Shown: one piece after another, positions 1 to 6,729 of the stretch
Layout: each line of letters starts with the position of its first letter
Numbering within the stretch: the first letter of the stretch is position 1
NCBI GenBank assembly: GCA_030916665.1
Contig: JAUPWC010000226.1
Span: forward strand, 1 to 11,370
Direction: 5' to 3'
Source of the DNA: Verrucomicrobiota bacterium
GTDB lineage: Bacteria > Verrucomicrobiota > Verrucomicrobiia > Opitutales > Opitutaceae
Length of the DNA: 11,370 nt
Position numbers and translations under genes: made by a program
Notes under the pieces: generated by a model
The model's database searches: none
The model's input: the letters and a program-made list of their open reading frames with translations, nothing else
What the model was told of the DNA's origin: nothing

Positions 1-1142
1 AGATTGATCTGCACGCGACTGAGGGCGCGAAATACGAATTTCTCTTCGTTGCCAAAGGCGGCGGTTCGGCCAACAAGATGTTCCTCTTCCAAGAGACCAA
101 AGCGCTGCTCAACCCGAAGAGCCTGGAGAAGTTTGTGACCGACAAGCTGCAGCTGCTCGGCACCTCGGCCTGCCCGCCCTACCACCTAGTGTTCGTGATC
201 GGCGGCACCAGCGCCGAGGCTTGCATGAAGACGCTGAAGCTCGCCTCTGCGAAATACCTCGACGCCCTGCCCACCACCGGCAACGAGCACGGCCGGGCCT
301 TCCGCGATCCCGCAATGGAGGAGAGGATCCTGAAGATCGCGCAAGACGCGAAAGTCGGCGCCCAGTTCGGCGGCAAATATTTCGCCCTCGATGTGCGCGT
401 CGTCCGGCTTCCGCGCCACGGTGCGAGCTGTCCTGTCGCCATGGGCGTTTCGTGCAGCGCCGACCGCAACATCAAGGCCAAGATCACCAAGGACGGCGTG
501 TTCCTCGAGAAGATGGAGACCGAGCCAGGCCGCTTCATCCCCGCCGAGGCCCGACGCTTCAAGGACGACCAGATCGTGCGCATCGACCTGACTAAGCCGA
601 TGACGGAAATCCAGGCCGAACTCTCGAAGCACCCCGTGACAACCCGAGTGTTGCTGAGCGGCCCGATGATCGTGGCGCGAGACATCGCGCACGCGAAACT
701 GAAGGAGCGTGTCGATGCCGGCCAGGGTCTGCCTGACTACATCAAGAACCACCCCGTCTATTACGCCGGTCCGGCCAAGACGCCGACGGGGCACGCCTCC
801 GGCTCGTTCGGTCCGACCACCGCCGGTCGCATGGACAGCTATGTGGACCTTTTCCAGAGCAATGGCGGCTCGCTCGTGATGCTCGCCAAGGGCAACCGCA
901 GCAAGGCGGTGACCGACGCCTGCAAAAAGCACGGCGGCTTCTACCTCGGCAGCATCGGCGGTCCGGCGGCCATTCTCGCCCAGGACAACATCAAGAAGGT
1001 CGAAGTGCTGGAGTATCCGGAACTCGGCATGGAAGCCGTGTGGAAAATCGAAGTGCAGGATTTTCCGGCGTTCATCCTCGTGGACGACAAAGGCCACGAC
1101 TTCTTCTTCGACAACTGCGGCATCTGCGTGGCCGAAAAATAA
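1..1142 (+). CDS. fumA: Fumarate hydratase class I (FumA/FumB type), 5'-truncated
   Basis: Catalyses reversible hydration of fumarate to L-malate in the TCA cycle, in the cytoplasm, using a [4Fe-4S] cluster. The frame is open from base 3 to the TAA at 1140-1142, giving 379 visible residues. E. coli FumA is 548 residues, so about 165 N-terminal residues, including the first cluster cysteine, lie off the left edge. Seen here: KGGGSANK at the start, GTSACPPYH and GVSCSADRN (each carrying a cysteine that matches a FumA cluster ligand), [10 protein letters not shown], the [20 protein letters not shown] block and [17 protein letters not shown] of the C-terminal beta domain. The match to E. coli FumA as I recall it is close throughout, and both end in a CxxC tail (here CGIC). 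The apparent ATG at 78 is internal, because the reading frame and the homology continue upstream of it. The gene converges on the next minus-strand gene. I see no T-tract terminator for the plus strand. Confidence 0.96.
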   Translation, partial: IDLHATEGAKYEFLFVAKGGGSANKMFLFQETKALLNPKSLEKFVTDKLQLLGTSACPPYHLVFVIGGTSAEACMKTLKLASAKYLDALPTTGNEHGRAFRDPAMEERILKIAQDAKVGAQFGGKYFALDVRVVRLPRHGASCPVAMGVSCSADRNIKAKITKDGVFLEKMETEPGRFIPAEARRFKDDQIVRIDLTKPMTEIQAELSKHPVTTRVLLSGPMIVARDIAHAKLKERVDAGQGLPDYIKNHPVYYAGPAKTPTGHASGSFGPTTAGRMDSYVDLFQSNGGSLVMLAKGNRSKAVTDACKKHGGFYLGSIGGPAAILAQDNIKKVEVLEYPELGMEAVWKIEVQDFPAFILVDDKGHDFFFDNCGICVAEK

Positions 1143-1163
1143 AAGCCCGCCTGAAGCGGCGGG
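1135..1163 (-). terminator. Intrinsic terminator of the polyprenyl synthase/sigma/anti-sigma unit
   Basis: Read on the minus strand: stem CCCGCC, loop GCTTCA, stem GGCGGG (1163 to 1146), then C and a T-rich tract TTTTATTTTT (1144 to 1135). It begins about 28 bases after the anti-sigma stop codon. The T-tract is the complement of the last codons and stop of the fumarase gene. The plus strand has no T-run after the hairpin, so the evidence supports termination only in the minus direction. Confidence 0.8.
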
Positions 1164-1191
1164 TGCGCCAAAACTTCGGGCCCTGTTGCGC

Positions 1192-1959
1192 TCAGAACTT
1201 GAGCGAGACGCGGTCACCGCCGAGACCGATGCGACTTAGGTCATCGCCGAGATCGTCACCTAGCCGACGGGCGAGGTGTTGCCGCACCAGATCCGGTGCC
1301 TCGGGCTTCGGAGAAAGCACACGATCCGCATAACGTGCGATCAGACGATAACGCGGAGCAGGTTGCGAAAGGGCGGTCTCGGGTTCAAGCATCGCGGCCG
1401 CCTGAACGCGAGCCGGCGAACTCAGGCGGTTCCCGATGACAGCCTGCACGAGTTCAGGCTCGGACTGCTCAAGACTCGCGAGATTGGCCGCAATGGAGCG
1501 CGCAGAGGGGGAGTTTTCCGCCCAAGCCTCCGCTGCCTCGTGGGGGACCGCCGTCACTTCGGCAATCGTTGCATACGTCCGGCTCATGGAAGGTTCCTCG
1601 TAACGATCTTGAAGAGCCGTGGCCACCACCGTCGCGGGCAACATCTCCACGTCGGGGTCAACCGCTTCGATACGGGGAGCCGTGCTTTCGACACCGGCAA
1701 TGCGAACGGGGGAATTGAACCGGACCGCGACCAATGCGAAGGCGACCACCGCGGTAGCGCCCACAGGTAGGTAGATCCGGCGCGAGACAACCAAGGGCAG
1801 CCCGTGCCACCAACGCCGTTTCTCGACCAAGGCGGTGAGCTGCTTCTGACGCAACTCACGTTCAAAGCCCATCCAAAACTCCGGACCGGGGCGCTCAGCG
1901 CGCTTCAGCCGCAGGACTTCTTCAAGCGTGGGTTTGGTGTTCTGGCGTGGTTCGGACAT
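1192..1959 (-). CDS. Putative anti-sigma factor, single-pass membrane protein
   Basis: A 255-residue protein with no motif I can name. Its role is inferred from position: the ATG lies 5 bases after the stop of an ECF sigma factor gene, the usual place for a cognate anti-sigma factor. Visible layout: a charged N-terminal part (residues 1-60, rich in Lys/Arg/Glu), one hydrophobic segment at about 62-80 (LPVGATAVVAFALVAV) fitting a single membrane helix, then a ~175-residue Ala/Glu/Pro-rich tail probably in the periplasm. The N-terminal part lacks the HxxxCxxC zinc motif of ZAS anti-sigma factors, and the protein contains no cysteine. The C-terminus has a tandem LGDDLGDDL, encoded by different codons in each copy. 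No clear Shine-Dalgarno sequence precedes the ATG, so translation is probably coupled to the sigma gene. It could instead be an unrelated membrane protein. Membership of the operon is much surer than the function. Confidence 0.62.
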   Translation of the reverse strand: MSEPRQNTKPTLEEVLRLKRAERPGPEFWMGFERELRQKQLTALVEKRRWWHGLPLVVSRRIYLPVGATAVVAFALVAVRFNSPVRIAGVESTAPRIEAVDPDVEMLPATVVATALQDRYEEPSMSRTYATIAEVTAVPHEAAEAWAENSPSARSIAANLASLEQSEPELVQAVIGNRLSSPARVQAAAMLEPETALSQPAPRYRLIARYADRVLSPKPEAPDLVRQHLARRLGDDLGDDLSRIGLGGDRVSLKF

Positions 1960-1964
1960 GTTAC

Positions 1965-2597
1965 TCAGGAGCGGATATACTTGGACAATTCACCCTGTAG
2001 GAACTGCTTGGCGTAATGGAGGCGCGAACGGACGGTCCCCACGGAGCAGCCCATGATTTCGGCGATCTCGCCGTGGCTGAGGCCATCGATTTCGAAGAGA
2101 GTAATCACAGTGCGATGTGGGATAGACAATTTTTGCAGTGCTTCGTTCAATTTTTCCTGGAGCTCACGCAAGTAAGCGTCCCGGTCGGCTCCGTTTTTAT
2201 CCGTCAGTTTATCAATGACTTCCGATCCGGCGCCTTCCTCATTCAGCTTTTCCAGGCTGAAAAAGCTGCGCATCCGGTTGCGCCTCAAGTGGCTGAGAGT
2301 CGTGTTGACGCCGATCTTATAGAGCCATGTGAAGAACGAGCAGTTCCCTTGGAAGCGATTGATGGACTGGAATGCCTTGATGAAGGATTCTTGCGTCAAA
2401 TCTGAGGCATCCTCACGGTTGGCGGTGAGGTTGTAAATCACGCCGTAGAGCCGCTCACGATACTTAATGATGAGTTTGTCGAAGGCCGCCACGTCACCGG
2501 CCTGCACTTGGCGCACCATAACCAAATCAGAATCGGCCTCCTGCTGGCGCTCGGGGCTGGCTATGGCCGTCTTGGTGAAGACGCGGGTCAGATTCAT
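1965..2597 (-). CDS. RNA polymerase sigma factor, ECF (sigma-70 family, RpoE-like)
   Basis: Directs RNA polymerase to an alternative promoter set. From the ATG at 2597 it is 210 residues, normal for ECF sigmas. Region 2 lies at about residues 38-106 (FDKLIIKYRERLYGVIYNLT, the DLTQESFIKAFQSINRFQG stretch, FFTWLYKIGVNTTLSHLRR). Region 4 lies at about 148-200, with the helix-turn-helix DGLSHGEIAEIMGCSVGTVRSRLHYAK. An acidic/Lys-rich linker joins them, with no sigma-1.1 or region 3. The frame stays open to an ATG at 2663 inside the last codons of the upstream polyprenyl synthase. I prefer 2597 because the extra 22 residues precede the usual N-terminus and resemble no sigma sequence, but neither ATG has a good Shine-Dalgarno. 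It is followed after 5 bases by the putative anti-sigma gene. The sequence does not show what signal or promoters it controls. Confidence 0.93.
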   Translation of the reverse strand: MNLTRVFTKTAIASPERQQEADSDLVMVRQVQAGDVAAFDKLIIKYRERLYGVIYNLTANREDASDLTQESFIKAFQSINRFQGNCSFFTWLYKIGVNTTLSHLRRNRMRSFFSLEKLNEEGAGSEVIDKLTDKNGADRDAYLRELQEKLNEALQKLSIPHRTVITLFEIDGLSHGEIAEIMGCSVGTVRSRLHYAKQFLQGELSKYIRS

Positions 2598-2646
2598 TAG
2601 CGCGAAAAGACAACATACGGAGCGCGCAGAACCTAGCAAACGCAAA

Positions 2647-3690
2647 CTAGCGCTGCCCTTCATTCACGGCCGACAAACGGGTCACCTGACGTTTGAGAAG
2701 CGCAGCCAGTTCTTTTAAGAGCTGCACCGCCGGGATCGCAGCATACGGCTGCAGCGCACTCAAAGCGACAGCAAGTTCGTCATCAATGGCTTGGATCACG
2801 ACCGCACCGATGCCCAACTGGTGCATACGTTTCTGGCTCGAAGCGAGGCTGGTCGTATTACCCTCTCGCAACGCAGCAAGCAAAGCGGTGCGCTCTGTTT
2901 CGGGAATGCGTTCCAGCAGGATCATCAGCGGCAAGGTGAGTTTTCCTGTGGCCAAATCGGTGCCCAAGGTCTTCCCGATTTGCTGTTCCTCACCCAGAAA
3001 ATCCACCAGATCATCGTAGATCTGGTATGCAATTCCCAAGTGATGCCCGAAGCGGTCAGCTGCCTCGGCAAATCCCGGTGCCTGCGCGGACAAATAGGCC
3101 CCCAGATAGCATGATGTGCGGAAAAGCTCGGCCGTTTTGAGATCAATCATCCGACGATAGTCCGCCAGCGATACGTTGGTATCGCGCCGTCTCAGAGTCT
3201 GCATAATTTCGCCGGAACAAACGCGCCGTGTGGACGCCGACACCAAACGGCAAACCTCGGCGGTCGGAAACAAGGAGGCGATATGCAGTGCTTGCGAGAA
3301 CAAGGCGTCCCCCAGCAACACCGCCGCATCCGGACCGTATTTGCGTGAAGCCGTCTGGCGATTACGCCGCAACTCGGCCCGATCCATGATGTCGTCGTGC
3401 ACGAGTGTCGCCAGATGAACCATCTCCACTACAGCGGCTGCTCGAACCAGTGAATCATCGACGGCCTCTTTGCCATGCCATCCGCTGAAAAAGACCAAAG
3501 TTGGGCGAAGGCGTTTGCCTGAGGCCTCCAAACAATAGGCCGCCATATCCCTTATCTCCGGCTCGAAATGCAGGGCCTGATCCCGCATGAATTGGTCAAG
3601 CGCCGCCAGATGTGGTGCAATCACATGGAAGGGATCCATCGCTTGCTGGGGATAACTATCTGGCGAACGGGATGCAGAGACTGAACTCAT
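2647..3690 (-). CDS. Polyprenyl diphosphate synthase (trans, long-chain)
   Basis: Extends an allylic diphosphate with isopentenyl diphosphate to build an all-trans polyprenyl chain for the quinone side chain (IspB/HepT-like, cytosolic). From the ATG at 3690 it is 347 residues. Seen: SGKRLRP at about 57-63, the first Asp-rich motif HDDIMD at 99-103 with the following RRNRQTA, KTAELF, the second Asp-rich motif YDDLVD at 226-230, and GKTLGTDLATGKLTLPL. The residue five before the first DDxxD is alanine, which by established knowledge fits long-chain products rather than farnesyl synthase, whose bulky aromatic residue there stops growth. Exact chain length cannot be read. Starts at 3747 (366 aa) and 3639 (330 aa) are also in frame. 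3690 is chosen because GAGG lies just upstream, though it abuts the ATG, and because the residues beyond it do not look conserved. The sigma gene follows closely, so it probably belongs to the same transcript. Confidence 0.93.
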   Translation of the reverse strand: MSSVSASRSPDSYPQQAMDPFHVIAPHLAALDQFMRDQALHFEPEIRDMAAYCLEASGKRLRPTLVFFSGWHGKEAVDDSLVRAAAVVEMVHLATLVHDDIMDRAELRRNRQTASRKYGPDAAVLLGDALFSQALHIASLFPTAEVCRLVSASTRRVCSGEIMQTLRRRDTNVSLADYRRMIDLKTAELFRTSCYLGAYLSAQAPGFAEAADRFGHHLGIAYQIYDDLVDFLGEEQQIGKTLGTDLATGKLTLPLMILLERIPETERTALLAALREGNTTSLASSQKRMHQLGIGAVVIQAIDDELAVALSALQPYAAIPAVQLLKELAALLKRQVTRLSAVNEGQR

Positions 3691-3788
3691 CCTCAAAAGA
3701 CTACGCGAACGATGGTTCAACGCTAACAAATAGTTGACGACCTGCATCGCATATTGGCACTCCGATTAAGTATCTTCGCCACGCTGAC

Positions 3789-3818
3789 AAAAAAAGCCGG
3801 CCCAAATTGGGCCGGCTT
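3789..3818 (-). terminator. Strong intrinsic terminator of the pilus/secretin operon
   Basis: Read on the minus strand: AAGCCGGCCC, loop AATTT, GGGCCGGCTT (3818 to 3794). This is a perfect 10-bp stem, and the loop edges can pair further. It is followed by a run of T down to 3789. It begins 20 bases after the secretin stop codon and separates the secretin operon from the polyprenyl synthase unit downstream. Confidence 0.93.
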
Positions 3819-3837
3819 GAAAGGTTAAAGCATCCGG

Positions 3838-5652
3838 TCAGTTCTTATTACTGGAACCGACGGAATCCATGCCCACGGATTGCAACGCAGGAGCCGAGAA
3901 AACGTCTGATGGTGCAGCACCGTCAGGATTGACCGTCTTGGCTGTGATGAAGATCAGCAGATTCGTGGTAGTGTCGTTGACACTCTTCGAGGAAAATAAC
4001 CGACCCAAACCGGGGATGCTGCCAAGGACAGGAACTTTGGTGCCACCGTGATTCTTGTTGGAGGTCACCAGGCCACCGATACCCGCCGTATAGCCGTCTT
4101 GGAGGGATATCTGGGTTTTCACCTTGCGGGTGGCGATCACGGGAATCGTTGCACCGCCGGCACCACCGAAGGAGGTTTCACCGTTCTGCTGGCTAACCTC
4201 GGGCTCAAGATTAAGACGGATCGTTCCCTGGGCATTTACCTGCGGGGTCACCTTCATGATGATACCGATCGGCTTGTATTGGAAGCCGGAGACCTCGAAG
4301 GTGCCGCGTTCACTGTTGTAGGTGTAGCTGGGAATCGGGAACTCAGAGCCGATGTTGAGCACAGCTTCGGTATTGTTGAGTGTGACTACCGTGGGGTTCG
4401 AAACCACCTTGGTGTTGTTCTGCGTCTTTAACGCGGATACAATGACATTGAAGTCAGAGGCGGAGAAGACCGCGGAGGTCAGCCGGCTGGTGCCACCCGT
4501 GCTAGTCAGACCCATCAAAGAATTGACCGCACTGGATGCGGTATTCGCGAGAGTATTTGAGAGTGTGTTACTAACCGAATTAGTAGTGCTGGAAGTTGAG
4601 CCATTCTCACTGATGCCATTGAAAGTATTTAGAGGATCTCCACTGGCCGGAGTGGTCACGGTTGCCGGAGTGTAGTTAGCGTTGGTAGTGATAGTCGGAA
4701 TCGATGTAGGCAGTCCACTAATCGCACCGGTTGCCGGATTGAAGCTGGAGGGCACACCGGAAGAGGCATCAGCGAGACCGGTAATGTAGGTGGAGTTGTT
4801 GCCAAGGGTCGAAGAATTCGTCGTGCCACTAGTGCTGCCACTGCTGTTGTTGCCGTTATTGCTGTTGCTGCTATTGCTGCTGCTGGACGCATTGCTGGTG
4901 TTGCCATTATTGAAGTTCTGACCGCGCCCACGCTCAAAGGTTTGGGAAAGCTGGCGCGCTCCAAGCTGAAGATTCTGCAAACCCGCCCAGTTCACTCCTA
5001 TGTTGCGAATATCACGATCCGTAACTTCAACAAACTGAGATTCAATCATGACTTGGGCAGTCGCTTTGTCTAGTTGGTCAATGATTAAACGGATTCGGCC
5101 CATGCGAGATGGACGTTCGGTGATGATCAATGCGTTGCTCCGTTGATTGACTTCCACCTTACCACCCACTGCGGCATCGACCAAGCCGACTACGGTCGGA
5201 CGAAGATCTTCCGCTTTGGCATTGTTGATGATAAAGACATCGGTGGCAACCGGCTCCTGAAGCAAAGTCGCGTTATCGGTGACTTTGATGATGTTTCCTT
5301 CTTCGACGTAAGTGTAATTCACCGGCTCAAGCACTGTCTTGAAAATCTGCCTCCAAGTGACGTCACGAAGCTTAATGGATGTCTTGCCTGTCAAAGTGTC
5401 AGGAACGACCAAATTGAGCTCAAAAAGATCGGCCACGTTACGCAGGATAGTTTTGATGTCCTCGTCAGGAAAATCCACTGAAAGAGTGTCGCGGTCCCTG
5501 CTAACCGTGTTGGCTGCCGGCTCCGATCCCATCACGGCAACGGATGAACCTGCCGGTGTGGCGGAGTCTGCGGGTGGGGTGCTTTCCTGCGCCACTGAAG
5601 GCAAGGTCATTGCCGCAGCAAGAAGCGTGATCAGCATGGTGCGTGTGCTCAT
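3838..5652 (-). CDS. Secretin (PilQ/GspD family outer-membrane channel)
   Basis: Forms the multimeric outer-membrane gate for a type IV pilus or type II secretion system. The 604-residue protein has a signal peptide at 1-21 (hydrophobic TMLITLLAAAMTLPSVA, likely cut before QE). An STN-like N0 domain follows at about 57-106 (LSVDFPDEDIKTILRNVADL) and an N1/secretin-N domain at about 137-198 (VFIINNAKAEDLRPTVVGLV through DQLDKA). The secretin core begins at VMIESQFVEVTDRDIRNIGV (201-220) and resumes at about 390-575, with KVVSNPTVVTLNN and the family signature VPVLGSIPGLGRLF at 540-553. Between the core parts lies an Asn/Ser/Thr-rich insert (about 245-390). A short tail follows the core, with no obvious S-domain. 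The start is supported by AAGGA 6 bases before the ATG. It is the last gene of the pilM-N-O-P-like operon. The family is certain. PilQ versus GspD is not, though the neighbours favour PilQ. Confidence 0.95.
   Translation of the reverse strand: MSTRTMLITLLAAAMTLPSVAQESTPPADSATPAGSSVAVMGSEPAANTVSRDRDTLSVDFPDEDIKTILRNVADLFELNLVVPDTLTGKTSIKLRDVTWRQIFKTVLEPVNYTYVEEGNIIKVTDNATLLQEPVATDVFIINNAKAEDLRPTVVGLVDAAVGGKVEVNQRSNALIITERPSRMGRIRLIIDQLDKATAQVMIESQFVEVTDRDIRNIGVNWAGLQNLQLGARQLSQTFERGRGQNFNNGNTSNASSSSNSSNSNNGNNSSGSTSGTTNSSTLGNNSTYITGLADASSGVPSSFNPATGAISGLPTSIPTITTNANYTPATVTTPASGDPLNTFNGISENGSTSSTTNSVSNTLSNTLANTASSAVNSLMGLTSTGGTSRLTSAVFSASDFNVIVSALKTQNNTKVVSNPTVVTLNNTEAVLNIGSEFPIPSYTYNSERGTFEVSGFQYKPIGIIMKVTPQVNAQGTIRLNLEPEVSQQNGETSFGGAGGATIPVIATRKVKTQISLQDGYTAGIGGLVTSNKNHGGTKVPVLGSIPGLGRLFSSKSVNDTTTNLLIFITAKTVNPDGAAPSDVFSAPALQSVGMDSVGSSNKN
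4843..4884 (-). repeat. Degenerate AGC/AAC/AAT codon repeat within the secretin gene
   Basis: Fourteen consecutive codons (secretin residues 257-270) read AGC, AGC, AGC, AAT, AGC, AGC, AAC, AGC, AAT, AAC, GGC, AAC, AAC, AGC on the minus strand. All but one differ from AGC by no more than one base. It encodes poly-Ser/Asn. Gains or losses of whole triplets would leave the frame intact and change only the length of the insert. Confidence 0.85.
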
Positions 5653-5658
5653 AGTTCG

Positions 5659-5663
5659 TCCTT
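5659..5663 (-). promoter_or_regulatory. Ribosome binding site of the secretin gene, overlapping the upstream stop
   Basis: AAGGA lies 6 bases before the secretin ATG and shares its AA with the TAA stop (5662-5664) of the preceding gene. This layout fixes the secretin start at 5652 and suggests translational coupling. Confidence 0.75.
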
Positions 5664-6162
5664 ATTTGATGGGCCGGGTAAATTCCTCGCGGTTCAGCCG
5701 GAGGGTAAAATTGGGTTGGTTGATCGATACAATTTCTAAAGCGTATTCGTTGCCTTCAAAGGTGATTGTTAAGAGTCCGCCAGCTTTCACTCGCTTTTGA
5801 CCGAAAAGCAAAACGGGTTCGCCGCCCAATACCATCGAACCACTCGGCTTGAGGCTCGCGCCAATCGCCTGCAAAAGATCCCGAGCAGAGCGAGGCCCGA
5901 CTGGTAGGGCAGGAGTGGTAGTAGTTCCTCCAGGAGGATTCACCTGCTGCCCCTCTCCGAAGCCCTCAGGGTTAAATGGGTTCTTCAATGGGCCGTTAAG
6001 TTGCTTTTCGATCAGTAAATCTTTCGCCTTGGCCAGTGCTTCTAGCCGTTTGGCTGGTGTAACAACTGTGTTCGCCTGCAGCCCAGAATGGGCGAACATG
6101 CTCAGAACTAGAATTGCGAGACAAGCGGCACCCTTCGGGGCGATACACGTGGATCTCTTCAT
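5662..6162 (-). CDS. Small exported protein, PilP-like (secretin partner candidate)
   Basis: A 166-residue protein. Residues 1-31 form a signal peptide with a hydrophobic core (ACLAILVLSMFAHSGLQA, likely cut before NT), so it should be periplasmic. A charged helix follows at about 37-57 (AKRLEALAKAKDLLIEKQL), then a Pro/Gly/Thr-rich linker at about 60-90 (GGTTTTPALP) and a small beta-rich C-terminal domain at about 110-160 (VLLFGQKRVKAGGLLTITFE, YALEIVSINQPNFTLRLNR). Size, layout and position between PilO and the secretin match PilP, the protein that links PilN/PilO to the secretin, but sequence identity is not obvious to me. It has no lipobox cysteine at the signal cleavage site, whereas classical PilP is a lipoprotein. 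The start codon overlaps the PilO stop (ATGA at 6159-6162). It could also be a GspC-type homology-region protein. Confidence 0.6.
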   Translation of the reverse strand: MKRSTCIAPKGAACLAILVLSMFAHSGLQANTVVTPAKRLEALAKAKDLLIEKQLNGPLKNPFNPEGFGEGQQVNPPGGTTTTPALPVGPRSARDLLQAIGASLKPSGSMVLGGEPVLLFGQKRVKAGGLLTITFEGNEYALEIVSINQPNFTLRLNREEFTRPIK

Positions 6163-6716
6163 GGTAGTCCCAAAAGTTCGAGGTTTAGCGAGAGGTTGAC
6201 TATTACTTCAGATCCCTGCGCAGCTGCCAACTTGGTGAAATTGGCCGAATTGATCCTGCACAAATGCCGACCATTTTGCAGGCGACTAAGAAAGTTCGTC
6301 ACCTGAATATATGATCCCTGCACTGCGACGGTAAAGGGGACCGCCGTGTAGGCGGAAGGCTTGGCATTTCGAGGGAGCGTGTTTTGACGCACATCAACCA
6401 ACTTGACGCCGTTTTCTGTCTCAAGTTTGTAGAAATACTGTAGGTTCACCGCCAGCTGACTGGCCTTTAGTAAGCGGGACTCCAATTCCTTCGCGTGGGA
6501 TTGTATTTCCGAAACTTGCTCAGCCAAGTTGGCTGAATTGCGTATGTTGGCGGTCATCTTGGCAACTTCCGCCGACTTACCATCGAGTTCCTGTTGGCTC
6601 GTGGCAATGTTTCCATAGCGGAGATAAACGGCCACACCGGAAATCAGACATATCAGGAGACAGAAAAATCCGGTGGGATGTTTTTTTATAAGCGCAACTA
6701 GATCGGCAGAGGTCAT
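6159..6716 (-). CDS. pilO: PilO-like inner-membrane pilus assembly protein
   Basis: A 185-residue bitopic protein with a short cytoplasmic N-terminus, one membrane helix at about 15-33 (TGFFCLLICLISGVAVYL), a periplasmic coiled coil at about 40-88 (QQELDGKSAEVAKMTANI onward) and a ferredoxin-like domain to the end (YFYKLETENGVKLVDVRQ, then VPFTVAVQGSYIQVTNFLSR). The pattern of 'membrane helix, coiled coil, small-domain with v.G.y.....fl..L' is typical of PilO, which pairs with PilN to form the inner-membrane alignment complex. The start at 6716 is backed by AGGGAG 6 bases upstream. It lies between the PilN-like gene (stop 12 bases upstream of the ATG) and the PilP-like gene (4-base overlap). 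Divergence is high, so the name rests on architecture plus synteny. Confidence 0.82.
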   Translation of the reverse strand: MTSADLVALIKKHPTGFFCLLICLISGVAVYLRYGNIATSQQELDGKSAEVAKMTANIRNSANLAEQVSEIQSHAKELESRLLKASQLAVNLQYFYKLETENGVKLVDVRQNTLPRNAKPSAYTAVPFTVAVQGSYIQVTNFLSRLQNGRHLCRINSANFTKLAAAQGSEVIVNLSLNLELLGLP

Positions 6717-6722
6717 GAAATA

Positions 6723-6729
6723 CTCCCTT
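6723..6729 (-). promoter_or_regulatory. Ribosome binding site of the PilO-like gene, overlapping the PilN stop
   Basis: AAGGGAG lies 6 bases before the ATG at 6716, and its AA is part of the TAA stop (6728-6730) of the preceding gene. It decides the start at 6716 and mirrors the arrangement at the secretin gene. Confidence 0.75.

Noticed and set aside
186..1217. 343-codon minus-strand ORF opposite fumarase
   Set aside because: It is the shadow of a highly conserved plus-strand enzyme in GC-rich DNA. Its product is low-complexity and His/Gly/Val-rich, with no recognisable domain.
1205..1260. LGDDLGDDL tandem in the anti-sigma tail as a DNA repeat
   Set aside because: The two copies use different codons, so there is no real nucleotide repeat.
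2612..2639. Possible sigma-gene promoter, TTGCTA-16-TATGTT on the minus strand
   Set aside because: Only four of six matches in each box, and transcription would start about 8 bases before the chosen ATG. It is too weak to list as a feature.
3755..3770. Sigma-54-like TGGCAC-N5-TTAAG on the plus strand
   Set aside because: The -12 element lacks the GC of TTGC, and no plus-strand gene lies downstream.
4048..4431. 127-codon plus-strand ORF opposite the secretin C-terminal core
   Set aside because: It is antisense to the most conserved secretin segment, with no start signal or domain.
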